Made by a program: the position numbers and the translations under genes
The notes under the pieces: generated by a model
What the model saw: the letters and a program-made list of their open reading frames with translations, nothing else
Told to the model about the DNA's origin: nothing
Database searches by the model: none
Source: Bacillota bacterium
Lineage (GTDB): Bacteria; Bacillota; Clostridia; Lachnospirales; Lachnospiraceae
NCBI GenBank assembly: GCA_023663285.1
Contig: JAMPHT010000017.1
Span: 1 to 50,135, forward strand
Length of the DNA stretch: 50,135 nucleotides
Reading direction: 5' to 3'
Shown: piece by piece, positions 36,336 through 45,813 of the stretch
Layout: each line of letters opens with the position of its first letter
How positions within the stretch are numbered: position 1 is the stretch's first letter

Positions 36336-37601
36336 ATGAGAAAAGGGTCATGGAAATGCGGGGCATTGTTTGTCTGCTGTCTTTTGCTGGCGGGCTGCAG
36401 GACCCCGGAAAATCAGATGGCCGCCGGGTCTAAGGGCCGGGTGGAAGCGGGAGAAGAGAGTCCGGAAAGCAGCCGGAATGTTGCGGAAATGGCGCCGGAG
36501 GCCGGGACAGGAGATTCGGGGCCCTCAACGTCGGATGGCGGCTCCACAGAAACGGAAGAAAATGCGGATCCGGCAGGAGTATCCGGCGGGCTGCCCGAAT
36601 CGGTAGAATCGGCAGAACCGCAGCTACATTCCGATTTTTCGTTTACCCTCTGCTTTGCCGGAGACGTCAATCTGGACGAAAGCTGGGCCACTACACAGTT
36701 CATGGACAGTCAGGAGAACGGCATTTACGACTGCATTTCTCCGGAACTGATAGAGTACATGAACAATGCGGACATTATGTGCCTGAACAATGAGTTCACC
36801 TACAGCACGGGCGGAACGCCTCTGGAGGGAAAGGTATACACCTTCCGGGCAGCCCCGGAGAGGGTGGAGGTCCTGCATCAGCTGGGTGTGGATGCGGTGA
36901 CGCTGGCGAACAATCATGTCTATGATTATGGAAAGGAGGCGCTGCTGGACACCTTTGCAGTGCTGGAGGAGGCTGAGATCCCTTACTTTGGAGCGGGAAG
37001 AGATCTGGAGCAGGCAATGTCGCCTCTCTATATGGAGGTGGATGGGAAAACGGTGGCGCTGGTGGGGGCGTCCAGGGCGGAAAAGTATAAAATGACGCCC
37101 CAGGCCACGGAAACGGAGCCAGGCATCCTGCGGTGCTACGACACGTCAGCTTACAGGGAGGCGATCGCGGAAGCCAAAGCCAATGCGGATTTCTGCATTG
37201 CCTTTGTACACTGGGGAACAGAGTACAGTTATGAGCTGGAGCAGGTGCAGCTGGACACGGGAAAGGAATATCTGGACGCCGGGGCGGATGCGGTCATTGG
37301 CGCTCATTCCCACTGTCTGCAGGGACTGGAATATTACGACGGGAAGCCCATCATATACAGCCTGGGAAATTACTGGTTCAACAATAAGACGCTGGATACC
37401 ATGCTGGTGCTGCTGCATATCTCCGGAAATGAGGAAGAAACCAGTATTCAGGTGGAGATCGTTCCCGCGGTACAGTCCGGCTGCCGGACGATCTATGCGG
37501 GGGAGGAAGAGGAGCGGCAGCGCATATTCGATTTTTTGGAGAGCATTTCGGTGAACATTGAGATCACGGAGGAAGGAATCGTGAAAGAGTTGTCAAATTA
37601 A
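36336..37601 (+). CDS. CapA-family lipoprotein (poly-gamma-glutamate/metallophosphatase-like)
   Basis: The 421-residue lipoprotein has a signal peptide ending in LLLAGC, a Ser/Glu/Gly-rich spacer of about 75 residues, and a CapA/PgsA domain: FAGDVNLDE, CLNNEFTYS, TLANNHVYDYG, FVHWGTEYS, IGAHSHCLQG and YSLGNYWFNN. These metal-binding motifs belong to the calcineurin-like phosphoesterase fold. The domain is used in capsule biosynthesis and possibly in other wall processing. ATG 36336 follows GGGAG by 5 bases; an upstream in-frame ATG (36324) has no such site. Confidence 0.9.
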   Translation: MRKGSWKCGALFVCCLLLAGCRTPENQMAAGSKGRVEAGEESPESSRNVAEMAPEAGTGDSGPSTSDGGSTETEENADPAGVSGGLPESVESAEPQLHSDFSFTLCFAGDVNLDESWATTQFMDSQENGIYDCISPELIEYMNNADIMCLNNEFTYSTGGTPLEGKVYTFRAAPERVEVLHQLGVDAVTLANNHVYDYGKEALLDTFAVLEEAEIPYFGAGRDLEQAMSPLYMEVDGKTVALVGASRAEKYKMTPQATETEPGILRCYDTSAYREAIAEAKANADFCIAFVHWGTEYSYELEQVQLDTGKEYLDAGADAVIGAHSHCLQGLEYYDGKPIIYSLGNYWFNNKTLDTMLVLLHISGNEEETSIQVEIVPAVQSGCRTIYAGEEEERQRIFDFLESISVNIEITEEGIVKELSN

Positions 37602-37633
37602 AATCTGATGATAGGCTGTCAGGCTTTGTCAGG

Positions 37634-37664
37634 TACGCCGATTTCCGGAAAAACCGGAGGCGTA
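37634..37664 (+). other. Stem-loop downstream of the CapA-like gene
   Basis: TACGCC/GGCGTA and TCCGG/CCGGA pair around an AAAAA loop, with a four-base bulge. There is no T-run, so it may stabilise mRNA 3' ends or be a weak terminator. It lies in the 111-base gap before rubrerythrin. Confidence 0.4.
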
Positions 37665-37712
37665 TCTGATTGAAGGCGTTACAGAATAAACACAAACAAG
37701 GAGGAAGCGAAC

Positions 37713-38249
37713 ATGAACAAGTACGCAGGAACACAGACAGAGAAGAATCTGGAGGCAGCATTTGCCGGAGAGTCACAGGCGAGGAACAAGTATACTTATT
37801 TTTCGTCGGTGGCAAAGAAGGAGGGCTATGAGCAGATCGCCGCGATCTTCTTAAAGACGGCGGACAACGAGAAGGAACACGCAAAGCTGTGGCTCAAGGA
37901 GCTTCAGGGGATCGGCGGCACCACGGACAATCTAAAGGCGGCGGCAGAAGGTGAAAATCACGAATGGACCGATATGTATGAAGGCTTTGCCGTGACCGCC
38001 GAGAAAGAGGGATTCCCCGAACTGGCGGAAAAGTTCCGTCAGGTGGCGGCTATCGAGAAGCACCATGAGGAGAGATATCGTGCGCTGTTAAAAAATATTG
38101 AGATGGCGGAAGTATTTGCAAAGAGCGAGGTCAAGGTGTGGGAGTGCCGTAACTGCGGCCATATCGTAGTGGGTACGCAGGCTCCGGAGGTGTGTCCTGT
38201 CTGTAACCATCCCCAGAGCTATTTTGAAGTGAGTGCGGAGAATTATTGA
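37713..38249 (+). CDS. rbr: Rubrerythrin
   Basis: This 178-residue non-haem iron protein reduces hydrogen peroxide in anaerobes. The diiron helices carry the usual Glu/His ligands ([41 protein letters not shown]). The C-terminal rubredoxin-like centre has CRNCG and [15 protein letters not shown] precedes ATG 37713. The asparaginase gene follows one base later, with its ribosome binding site inside the rubrerythrin coding end. Confidence 0.96.
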   Translation: MNKYAGTQTEKNLEAAFAGESQARNKYTYFSSVAKKEGYEQIAAIFLKTADNEKEHAKLWLKELQGIGGTTDNLKAAAEGENHEWTDMYEGFAVTAEKEGFPELAEKFRQVAAIEKHHEERYRALLKNIEMAEVFAKSEVKVWECRNCGHIVVGTQAPEVCPVCNHPQSYFEVSAENY

Positions 38250-38250
38250 G

Positions 38251-39267
38251 TTGAAGAAGATTTTATTGATTGCCACCGGAGGCACCATTGCCTCCGGGTA
38301 TACGGAAGAGGGGCTTGCGCCTAAGTTCAGCGCTCCGGAGCTGCTGCAATATGTGGAGGAGCACAGGGAGTTCTGCCGGGTGGAGGTACTGCAGCCCTTT
38401 AATCTGGACAGTACCAATATCTGCGGAAAGCACTGGCTGGAGCTGGCGGATGTGATCGAGAAGCATTATGAGGCCTACGACGGCTTTGTGATCTGCCACG
38501 GAACGGACACCATGGCATTCACTGCGGCGGCTTTGTCCTATCTGGTTCAGAACAGCCGCAAGCCCATTGTGGTGACGGGTTCCCAGAAGCCCATCGATCT
38601 GCCGGTGACGGATGCCCGGACCAATTTATTGGACAGCCTGCGGTTCGCCTCGGACCCCAAGGCCCACGGCGTCAGCATTGTCTTTGGAGGCAATGTGATC
38701 GCAGGCACCAGGGCAAAGAAGGAGCGTTCCAAAAGCTACAACGCCTTTTCCAGCATCAATTACCCTTCCGTGGCGGTCATCCGGGACGGCAGGATCGTAT
38801 TCTATATTGATGACAAGGAAAAGACAGAGGGAGAAGTCCGTTTTTATCATGGGCTGAATGAGCGGGTGCTGCTTTTAAAGCTGGTACCGGGGATGGACGG
38901 CGGCGTTTTGAACAGGCTGTTTCCCTATTATGACGGTGTCATCATAGAGGCTTTCGGCGTGGGCGGGTTTCCGGAGTACGGGGCGGTCCCCTTTTATCCG
39001 GAGATAAGACGGTGGACAGACGGGGGCAAGATCGTCATGCTGGCCACCCAGGTGACCCATGAGGGCAGCGATATGGAGGTGTACCAGGTAGGCCGGGCCA
39101 TCAAGGAAGATTTTCATTTGATGGAGGCATATGACATGACCCTGGAGGCCACGGTGACAAAGACCATGTGGGCAATGGGACTGACTACGGACCCGGAGCA
39201 GTTCCGCAGACTGTTTTACAGGACGGTCAACCATGACATCCTGCTGACGCCGGAGAGCCCCTATTAA
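38251..39267 (+). CDS. ansA: Type I L-asparaginase
   Basis: This cytosolic enzyme hydrolyses asparagine to aspartate and ammonia. The 338-residue protein has the two catalytic threonine motifs, IATGGTIASG near the N-terminus and ICHGTDTMAFTAAAL near residue 80, then VVTGSQKPI. TTG 38251 is taken as the start: GGAG lies 10 bases upstream and the protein then begins as the family does, KKILLIATGG. A GTG at 38233 would extend it into the rubrerythrin gene. Confidence 0.92.
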   Translation: MKKILLIATGGTIASGYTEEGLAPKFSAPELLQYVEEHREFCRVEVLQPFNLDSTNICGKHWLELADVIEKHYEAYDGFVICHGTDTMAFTAAALSYLVQNSRKPIVVTGSQKPIDLPVTDARTNLLDSLRFASDPKAHGVSIVFGGNVIAGTRAKKERSKSYNAFSSINYPSVAVIRDGRIVFYIDDKEKTEGEVRFYHGLNERVLLLKLVPGMDGGVLNRLFPYYDGVIIEAFGVGGFPEYGAVPFYPEIRRWTDGGKIVMLATQVTHEGSDMEVYQVGRAIKEDFHLMEAYDMTLEATVTKTMWAMGLTTDPEQFRRLFYRTVNHDILLTPESPY

Positions 39268-39296
39268 AATAAGAAAATAAGAAAGGCGGACAAACT

Positions 39297-39608
39297 ATGG
39301 TAACAAAGATTCAAAATAACGATATGACGGATGTGGAAAAGAGCGGACTGGCAGTGGTGGATTTCTCTGCTGCCTGGTGCGGGCCCTGCAAGATGCTGGC
39401 GCCGGTGTTCCATGAGCTTGCGGAGGAGATGGAAGGCATAGATTTCTATAGCGCAGATGTGGACGAGAATCAGGATCTGGCTGAAAAGTACGGCATTCGG
39501 GGTGTGCCTACCGTGCTTGTGCTTCAGAACGGAGTCCAGGCGGACAGGAGCGTGGGTTTCCAGCCGAAGGACAAGCTGCGCCAGTTTATTGAGGAGCAGA
39601 AGAATTGA
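39297..39608 (+). CDS. trxA: Thioredoxin
   Basis: A complete 103-residue thioredoxin with the active site WCGPCK (Trp27 to Lys32), the DVDENQDLAEKYGIRGVPTV block with cis-proline, and VGFQPKDKL at the end. It reduces protein disulfides in the cytoplasm. AAAGGCGG precedes ATG 39297. Its position behind rubrerythrin and asparaginase suggests a shared stress-related transcription unit, though this is inference. Confidence 0.95.
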   Translation: MVTKIQNNDMTDVEKSGLAVVDFSAAWCGPCKMLAPVFHELAEEMEGIDFYSADVDENQDLAEKYGIRGVPTVLVLQNGVQADRSVGFQPKDKLRQFIEEQKN

Positions 39609-39647
39609 GTGGAAAAATTAAATTTATTTAAGATTCTATCGGCATGA

Positions 39648-39676
39648 TTGAAGTGCAAGCGTTAGTATGGTAAATT
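39648..39676 (+). promoter_or_regulatory. Putative promoter of the ZorAB-like operon
   Basis: TTGAAG at 39648-39653 and TAAATT at 39671-39676 are 17 bases apart. A small hairpin (CGAAATGAG with CTCATTCG, 39700-39724) lies in the leader before the ribosome binding site AGAAGGAG. Confidence 0.5.
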
Positions 39677-39743
39677 GAACTCAACATGATGAAATGCCTC
39701 GAAATGAGTGAAGATCCTCATTCGGCGGGCAGAAGGAGTACCA

Positions 39744-40895
39744 ATGAAAAGTAGACTGCATTTTTTATTGTTTCCGCTCTATGCCGTCGTCGTATTCTTT
39801 GTGTTATATGTGAACGGCGCGTTCTCAGGGCAGGTCAGCTCTGTGGAGAATCTGGCGATCAATATAGGGTTTCTGGCGGTGATCGGGGTGCTGTTCCTGA
39901 TCTCCATGCTCAGCTTCAACAGACTGAACCACTGTACGGACGAGCTGACGGAGGTGGCTCTGCAGATCCAGAAGGATTATCAGGAGGCAGGCGGCAAGAA
40001 CCTCTGGAGCAGCTATCGGGACCGGAAGGAGGTCTTCTTTGAGAAGCCTTTGGCCGACGCTTTCCGCAGATACAGGCTGCGGATGCGCAGAGCCGCGGTG
40101 GGAGGCGGCTATGCCGGCGCCTGCGGGCTGGAGGAGTACATAAATGAGGATTTGCTGGACAGAGTGGGCAGATCCCATTTTAATTCAGGTATGTCGGGAA
40201 CCCTGACCGGTCTGGGGATATTGGGAACCTTTCTGGGGCTGGCGCTGGGGCTTGGCTCCTTCCAGGGGGATGATATCTATACTATCTCGGACAACGTGGG
40301 CCCTCTGCTGATGGGTATGAAGGTGGCGTTCCATACGTCTGTGTACGGCATTTTCTTCTCTCTGGTATTTAATTTTATCTATCGCGCCATTATGGCGGAC
40401 GCTTATGAAAAGCTGGGACTTTTCCTGGATGTGTTCCGTCAGTGCGTGCAGCCTGCAGCGGCGGACGGCGGGAACGAAACGGCTATGCTGGTATATCAGG
40501 CAAATATTGCAAACTCCGTGAAACGTCTCCTGGAGCTCGCCCAGGGGGAAAGCAGAGAACAGGCGGCGGGCGTGGAACGCATTGTGGATCAGTTTACGGA
40601 GCAGATGAATGCCTCTCTGGGAGCGAATTTCCAGAAGCTCGGCCTGATCTTGAATGACGCGGCAAAGACCCAGACCGGCAACGCAGAGCTTTGCAGGGAG
40701 TTGATAGAGTCTGTGAACGGCATGGCGGAGACGAATCGGGATATGCTGCGGGACCTGGAGCAGCTGTTTGAGCGGCAGAAAGCCCTTCAGGAGGAGCTGG
40801 AGGCACAGAAGGAACAGCTGTCCACAGCCTGCGGGGAGATCGGCAGCCAGCTGTATACCTTCGGACAGATGAGGAAGCAGTATGAGAAACAATAG
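39744..40895 (+). CDS. MotA/ExbB-type channel protein, ZorA-like
   Basis: The 383-residue protein has two membrane helices near the N-terminus (about 5-25 and 38-58), a cytoplasmic loop, then two more (about 155-175 and 195-225) carrying the MotA/TolQ/ExbB signature: TGLGILGTFLGLALGLGSF and LLMGMKVAFHTSVYGIFFSLVF. A helical cytoplasmic tail of about 130 residues follows, ending in a coiled coil. This matches ZorA of Zorya anti-phage systems but with a short tail. It would form an ion-driven motor with the next gene product; the frames overlap by 14 bases. ATG 39744 has AGAAGGAG before it. Confidence 0.82.
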   Translation: MKSRLHFLLFPLYAVVVFFVLYVNGAFSGQVSSVENLAINIGFLAVIGVLFLISMLSFNRLNHCTDELTEVALQIQKDYQEAGGKNLWSSYRDRKEVFFEKPLADAFRRYRLRMRRAAVGGGYAGACGLEEYINEDLLDRVGRSHFNSGMSGTLTGLGILGTFLGLALGLGSFQGDDIYTISDNVGPLLMGMKVAFHTSVYGIFFSLVFNFIYRAIMADAYEKLGLFLDVFRQCVQPAAADGGNETAMLVYQANIANSVKRLLELAQGESREQAAGVERIVDQFTEQMNASLGANFQKLGLILNDAAKTQTGNAELCRELIESVNGMAETNRDMLRDLEQLFERQKALQEELEAQKEQLSTACGEIGSQLYTFGQMRKQYEKQ

Positions 40896-41802
40896 AAGAA
40901 ACCGGGAGGCATTTTCAGAGCACAGCTACTGGCAGTCTTATTCTGATATGATGGCGGCGCTGCTGCTGGTCTTTATTCTGATAATCGCCATCACCCTTGC
41001 CATTTATAAACAGAAAACCACGGATCTGGAGACTACAAGGCAGGAGCTTTCGCTGGCCAGAGAGGATCTGGAGGGCTTTCGGGCGGCCATTGAAAAGACA
41101 AATGAGGAGCTGGCGGCGTCCCTGGCGGAGCTGCAGACTGCCTATGAGGAAGCGGCGCTGACCAGACAGGAGCTGAATGACGCCTATCTGGAAATCGAAA
41201 ATGCCCAGAAGGAGCTGACAGCCACCAAAAGCGAGCTGCAGGATATTGTGGGGATCCGCACGGATATCATCGGAGCCCTGCAGGGAGCATTCAATAATAC
41301 AGGCATGAAGGTGGACGCTCACACCGGATCCATCACATTTTCCTCAGACGTGCTGTTCCAGTTCGGCAGCTATGCGTTGACGGAGGAAAGCGAGGCGGCG
41401 CTCAAGGAGGTGATACCCAAGTACCTTGAGGTGCTGCTGCAGGATCAGTACAGGGGCTATATTGCGGAGATCATCATCGAGGGACATACGGATACGGAGA
41501 GCAGCTATGAGACAAATATGGAGTTGTCCTGCAACCGTGCCAAGGCTGTGGCGGAGTTCTGCCTGGACGATCAGAACGGCCTCAGTGAGGAGCAGATCCT
41601 GCGGCTGCAGCAGCTGCTTACGGTAAATGGCCGCTCCTTCAGCAATCCGGTCTATGTGAAAGACAGTGCGGGAAATCCTACCGCCGAGGTGGATATGGCG
41701 GCCTCCAGAAGAGTGGAGATCAAGTTCCGCCTGAAGGAGGACGAGATGATCGAGAAGATCACGGAAGTGCTAAACGGGCAGGAGGGCACGGCGCCGGAAT
41801 AA
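40882..41802 (+). CDS. MotB/OmpA-type protein, ZorB-like
   Basis: The 306-residue protein starts with a single membrane helix preceded by SYSDMMAALLLVFILI, with the ion-binding Asp22 at the position used by MotB and ZorB. A long coiled coil (about 45-120) leads to a C-terminal OmpA-like peptidoglycan-binding domain: IIEGHTDTESSYETNMELS, then NRAKAVAEF, and ASRRVEIKFR. It would anchor the motor to the cell wall. The gene overlaps the ZorA-like gene and is followed after 13 bases by the hybrid kinase gene. Confidence 0.85.
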   Translation: MRNNRRNREAFSEHSYWQSYSDMMAALLLVFILIIAITLAIYKQKTTDLETTRQELSLAREDLEGFRAAIEKTNEELAASLAELQTAYEEAALTRQELNDAYLEIENAQKELTATKSELQDIVGIRTDIIGALQGAFNNTGMKVDAHTGSITFSSDVLFQFGSYALTEESEAALKEVIPKYLEVLLQDQYRGYIAEIIIEGHTDTESSYETNMELSCNRAKAVAEFCLDDQNGLSEEQILRLQQLLTVNGRSFSNPVYVKDSAGNPTAEVDMAASRRVEIKFRLKEDEMIEKITEVLNGQEGTAPE

Positions 41803-41815
41803 GAGGAAACTAACT

Positions 41816-44800
41816 ATGAAAAAGTATTATAACATTTTGATCGGGATCACCATGCTGACCATACTGAGCGTATTTTTTATCCTGTACCAGTTCAAATCGG
41901 AGGACGACGCGGCGGAAAAGGATGCGGTCTATGAGATGAATGAGGGCTGGCGGCGTATTTTAAGGGAGTCTCATGGGAAAGAACAGGAGCCGGGAGACAA
42001 AACATCATGGGATGAAGCCTCATGGGACGAAGCACCATGGGACAGCGAGAGAGCCGCTATTGCCGTATCCCTTCCTTATAATGGAATCAGCGAGCCGGGG
42101 CAGCCGGTCATATTTGAGAATACGATCCCCCCGGAGTATGCCGGACTGACGCTGGTGTTTTATTCTACAAGATCTGCGGTGCGGGTAAGCCTTGACGATA
42201 AGGTAATCTATCAGTATGGTGTGGAGAACCAGCGGATATTCGGCAAGTCGCCGGGCAACAGGATAAATTTTGTGGATCTGCCTGACAGGATAGAGGGCGG
42301 ACGTCTTCGCATCGAGCTTATCTCGCCTTACGAGGATGCGGCGGCCACCCTTAGCAGGGTGAAGGTATCCCAGAAGAATACTGTTATTTTGCAGATGATA
42401 GAGGATAATCTGGTGAATTTATCCTGCTGTATCGTCATATTGATATGCACGGTCGTATTTCTGATCTTACAGTTTGTGTGTATGCGTACCGGCCGGAATA
42501 CATACGGCATACTCTGGCTGGCCGCCCTTGGCATAGACACGGGGCTGTATTATCTGGTCAGGACGGAGATCCTGAGCGTCCTCTATGGCGCCAAGGCCAT
42601 CTTTTCCATGGGGCAGTATCTTTTTATCATGCTGATCCCCATATTTATGCTGCTGTACCTGTCAAAAAATATCGGGAAGGCATACCCGAAATTCTTTGTG
42701 GTATTATTTGCGGCGGCTAATTTAAATGTGTTTGTGCAGCTGGTCCTTCAGGTATGTAATATTTTCGATCTGGCGGACATGGTGAAGGCAACGGCTTTAT
42801 TGTTCCGGGTGGTGATCGTCACAGGTATCTATTTGAATGTGAAGGAGGGCGTGACCCACAGAACGGCAGGCAGCTGGGTCACGGCAGCCATGAGCGGGAT
42901 ATTACTGCTGGGAGAGCTGGGGGAGATATTCGGTCTGGGGAAGGGTTCCGCGTTTGACGCCCAGGGAAGCACAAAAAGCAGCCGGTATGCCATGACTCTG
43001 TTCCTGTTCATCATGGCAGGCTACTATATCATCCATATCACAAGGAATCAGAGGAAGGAGGCGGAGGAAAATGCCCGGAAAGCCCTTGCCGCAAGCGAGG
43101 CAAAGGGAAAGTTTCTGGCAAATATGTCACACGAGATCCGCACCCCCATCAATGCGGTCTTAGGGATGGATGAAATGATATTGAGGGAGTCTAAGGAAAC
43201 CAGGACCAGAGAATATGCCATGGACATTCTGACAGCCGGACAGACCCTTCTTTCGCTGGTCAACGATATTCTGGATCTTTCCAAGATAGAATCCGGTAAG
43301 ATGGAGCTCATGCCGACAAATTATGATATCAGCAGTATGATCCACGATCTGGCCAATATGACGGAAATGCGCGTGGAAAAGAAAAATATGCAGGCCAGGG
43401 TGGAGACGGATCTGGAGTCCGCCTGCGCCTATCTGCAGCTTCATGTGGAAGTAGACTCCGAGATTCCTTGTACCCTCTATGGGGATGATGTGAGGATCCG
43501 CCAGGTGCTCACGAATATTCTCACCAATGCAGTAAAGTATACCCATGAAGGCCATATCTGGCTCCGTGCCCGCCTGGAAAAGAAGGAGGACCGAAAGGCC
43601 ACCCTCTATTTTGAAGTGGAGGATACGGGGATCGGGATCAAGGGGGAGGATCTGCCGAAGCTCTATGCGGAGTTTGAGCGGATCGAGGAAAACAGGAACC
43701 GTAACATAGAGGGGACAGGGCTGGGCATGAGCATCACCATCCAGCTGCTGCAGCTGATGGGCAGCCGTCTGCAGATGGAGAGCGTTTACGGAAAGGGATC
43801 GAAATTCTCCTTTTATCTGGAGCAGGACATTGTGGAAGATAGATCGGTGGGCGATTTCAAGCAGAATGTGCAGAGGCTGGCGGCGGAGTATATCTATAAG
43901 ACAGGCTTTACGGCGCCGGATGCAGAGGTGCTGGTGGTGGACGACAACGGGGTGAACCGCAAGGTGTTTGGGAACCTGCTGCGCCAGACGCGGGTAAAGA
44001 TCACAGAGGCGGATAGCGGTGCAAAATGTCTTGAGTTGACAAAACAAAAACATTTTGACATAATCTTCCTGGACCATATGATGCCGGAGATGGACGGCGT
44101 GGAGACCCTGGAGCGGCTGCGGAAGGATGCTGCAAATCCCTGCAGCGGCGTACCGGTGATAGCGTTGACGGCAAATGCCGTTTCAGGAGCAAGGGAGCAG
44201 TATCTGGAATGTGGCTTCAACGATTATCTGTCGAAGCCCATCGTTGCGGAAAAGCTGGAAAGAATGTTGTGCAGTTATCTGCCGGAGGACCTGATCCGGG
44301 AAGCGGAGGAAGAGGACGGGGAGCCCGCGGAGAGCGCCGCAGAAAAGCCGGACTTGGAACAGCTGCCAGCAGTGGAGGGGCTGGACTGGAATTACGCTTG
44401 GCTGCATCTGCCGGAAATGGGCCTGCTGCAGACCACGGTGGAAGCCTTTTACGAGCAGATACCCATGGCAGGAGAGAAGCTTGCGGCCTGCTATCAGGAT
44501 ATCGGCGGGGGCGGTGAGTTCTCGCAGTACCGGATACAGGTACACGCCATGAAAAGCCTGGCCGCTACGGTGGGCATCCTTCCCCTTGCGGGAATGGCAA
44601 AGGTCCTGGAGGACGCAGCCGGAAAAGAACAGCCGGAGACCATTCACAGTATGCACGGGATATTTATGGCAGAGTGGAACAGTTACCGGGAAAAGCTGGC
44701 GGGTGTATTCGGAATAAAAGCGCCGGAGGAAAAGGCGGAAATGAAGGACAGCTCCATCATCTGCGCGCTGCTGGAAATGCTTTGTCTTGCCATGGAGGAT

Positions 44801-44980
44801 ATGGATATCGATGAAGCGGACGAGAGGATGAAACAGATCTATACCTATCGGTATCCGGAGGAAATACAGAGGAACGTGGAGCTTTTGAGGGCAGCAGTGG
44901 AAAATTTGGATCCGGAACAGGCTAAAGCCTATGCGCAGACGCTGATAAAGCAGCTTTCCGGACAGAAAGTGAGTGTGTAA
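41816..44980 (+). CDS. Hybrid sensor histidine kinase with receiver and HPt domains
   Basis: The 1054-residue membrane kinase has an N-terminal anchor (about 5-22), an extracytoplasmic region to residue ~195 containing a beta-rich 7TMR-DISM-like sensor, a block of about seven membrane helices (200-410), a DHp domain with phospho-His439 in MSHEIRTPINAV, an ATPase domain (TNILTNAVKYT, DTGIGI, GTGLGMSI), a receiver with Asp753 in IIFLDHMMPEMDG, and a C-terminal HPt with His910 in VHAMKSLAA. A short tandem repeat of SWDEA/PWDSE lies near residues 63-75. The order predicts a His-Asp-His relay ending on a separate receiver, which the next gene encodes. Confidence 0.9.
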   Translation: MKKYYNILIGITMLTILSVFFILYQFKSEDDAAEKDAVYEMNEGWRRILRESHGKEQEPGDKTSWDEASWDEAPWDSERAAIAVSLPYNGISEPGQPVIFENTIPPEYAGLTLVFYSTRSAVRVSLDDKVIYQYGVENQRIFGKSPGNRINFVDLPDRIEGGRLRIELISPYEDAAATLSRVKVSQKNTVILQMIEDNLVNLSCCIVILICTVVFLILQFVCMRTGRNTYGILWLAALGIDTGLYYLVRTEILSVLYGAKAIFSMGQYLFIMLIPIFMLLYLSKNIGKAYPKFFVVLFAAANLNVFVQLVLQVCNIFDLADMVKATALLFRVVIVTGIYLNVKEGVTHRTAGSWVTAAMSGILLLGELGEIFGLGKGSAFDAQGSTKSSRYAMTLFLFIMAGYYIIHITRNQRKEAEENARKALAASEAKGKFLANMSHEIRTPINAVLGMDEMILRESKETRTREYAMDILTAGQTLLSLVNDILDLSKIESGKMELMPTNYDISSMIHDLANMTEMRVEKKNMQARVETDLESACAYLQLHVEVDSEIPCTLYGDDVRIRQVLTNILTNAVKYTHEGHIWLRARLEKKEDRKATLYFEVEDTGIGIKGEDLPKLYAEFERIEENRNRNIEGTGLGMSITIQLLQLMGSRLQMESVYGKGSKFSFYLEQDIVEDRSVGDFKQNVQRLAAEYIYKTGFTAPDAEVLVVDDNGVNRKVFGNLLRQTRVKITEADSGAKCLELTKQKHFDIIFLDHMMPEMDGVETLERLRKDAANPCSGVPVIALTANAVSGAREQYLECGFNDYLSKPIVAEKLERMLCSYLPEDLIREAEEEDGEPAESAAEKPDLEQLPAVEGLDWNYAWLHLPEMGLLQTTVEAFYEQIPMAGEKLAACYQDIGGGGEFSQYRIQVHAMKSLAATVGILPLAGMAKVLEDAAGKEQPETIHSMHGIFMAEWNSYREKLAGVFGIKAPEEKAEMKDSSIICALLEMLCLAMEDMDIDEADERMKQIYTYRYPEEIQRNVELLRAAVENLDPEQAKAYAQTLIKQLSGQKVSV

Positions 44981-45813
44981 TGAAAAATATTTTATTCATT
45001 GGTAGACTGAATGATATTGTAAAGGATGTAAATGCGTATCTGTCGGAATGCTTTCATGTGCAGCTGTGCTCCGAAAATGCGGGCGTTGTGGAGGGAATGC
45101 TTAAAATCGTAAAGCCCGATCTGGTACTGATCAGTCTGGTGGGAGCCTATGATATAGACGCCTCCATCTTTTATCTGCTGAGCAAGGATTATCATGATAC
45201 GCCGGTCATCACCATAGGTACAAAGGACGAGTGCTCCTATTTTACCAGGTTTTATGAGGAGACTCAGTTCGAGAACCTGATCCGGCCGGTGGAGAATCAG
45301 GATATTTATCAGGCGATCTGCCGCAGGCTTGGGATCGAGGCGGCAGCCGGGGCTGAAAAGATAAGTCCCGCCGAAGCCGCAGGCCGGGACGGGAAGGCAG
45401 GCCCGGACGGAAAGGTCAGTCCGTCGGAAGAGCTGAGTCCGGCAAAAAAGCATATTCTTGTGGTGGACGATAACGGCACCACATTGCGCACGGTGAAAGC
45501 CATGCTGGAGGAGCGCTTTGAGGTCTCGGTGGCGATCTCCGGCGCCCAGGCCATGACCTCCATGGGAAAGAAGCGGCCGGATCTGATCCTGCTGGATTAT
45601 GAAATGCCGGTCTGCGACGGGCGCATGACTCTTGAGATGATTCGGGCTGAGAAGGAACTTTGTGACATTCCTGTCATTTTTCTGACCGGCGTGAACAGCA
45701 GGGATCACATAGAGGCTGTGTTGGAGCTGCGCCCGGCAGGGTATTATCTGAAACCGCCGGTAAAGGAAGTGCTGATCGAGAAGATAGAGGGTGTGCTGGG
45801 GAAAAGCAGCTGA
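44980..45813 (+). CDS. Double-receiver response regulator without output domain
   Basis: The 277-residue protein has a first receiver-like domain (1-120) that lacks the phospho-Asp (ISLVGAYD where IxxD is expected), a Gly/Ala/Ser/Pro-rich linker (about 125-155), and a second, complete receiver with DDN, Asp206 in LILLDYEMP, Thr in FLTGV and Lys in YLKPP. No DNA-binding or enzyme domain follows. It starts inside the TAATG overlap with the kinase gene, so it is the natural phosphate acceptor from the HPt. Its output is probably by binding a partner, perhaps the ZorA-like tail. Confidence 0.85.
   Translation: MKNILFIGRLNDIVKDVNAYLSECFHVQLCSENAGVVEGMLKIVKPDLVLISLVGAYDIDASIFYLLSKDYHDTPVITIGTKDECSYFTRFYEETQFENLIRPVENQDIYQAICRRLGIEAAAGAEKISPAEAAGRDGKAGPDGKVSPSEELSPAKKHILVVDDNGTTLRTVKAMLEERFEVSVAISGAQAMTSMGKKRPDLILLDYEMPVCDGRMTLEMIRAEKELCDIPVIFLTGVNSRDHIEAVLELRPAGYYLKPPVKEVLIEKIEGVLGKSS

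Noticed and set aside
43160-44077. 305-codon minus-strand frame opposite the hybrid kinase
   Set aside because: Antisense shadow of kinase and receiver codons, with no start signal.
39744-45813. Complete canonical Zorya system
   Set aside because: ZorA- and ZorB-like genes are present, but no ZorC, helicase ZorD or HNH ZorE follows; the other genes are signalling proteins.
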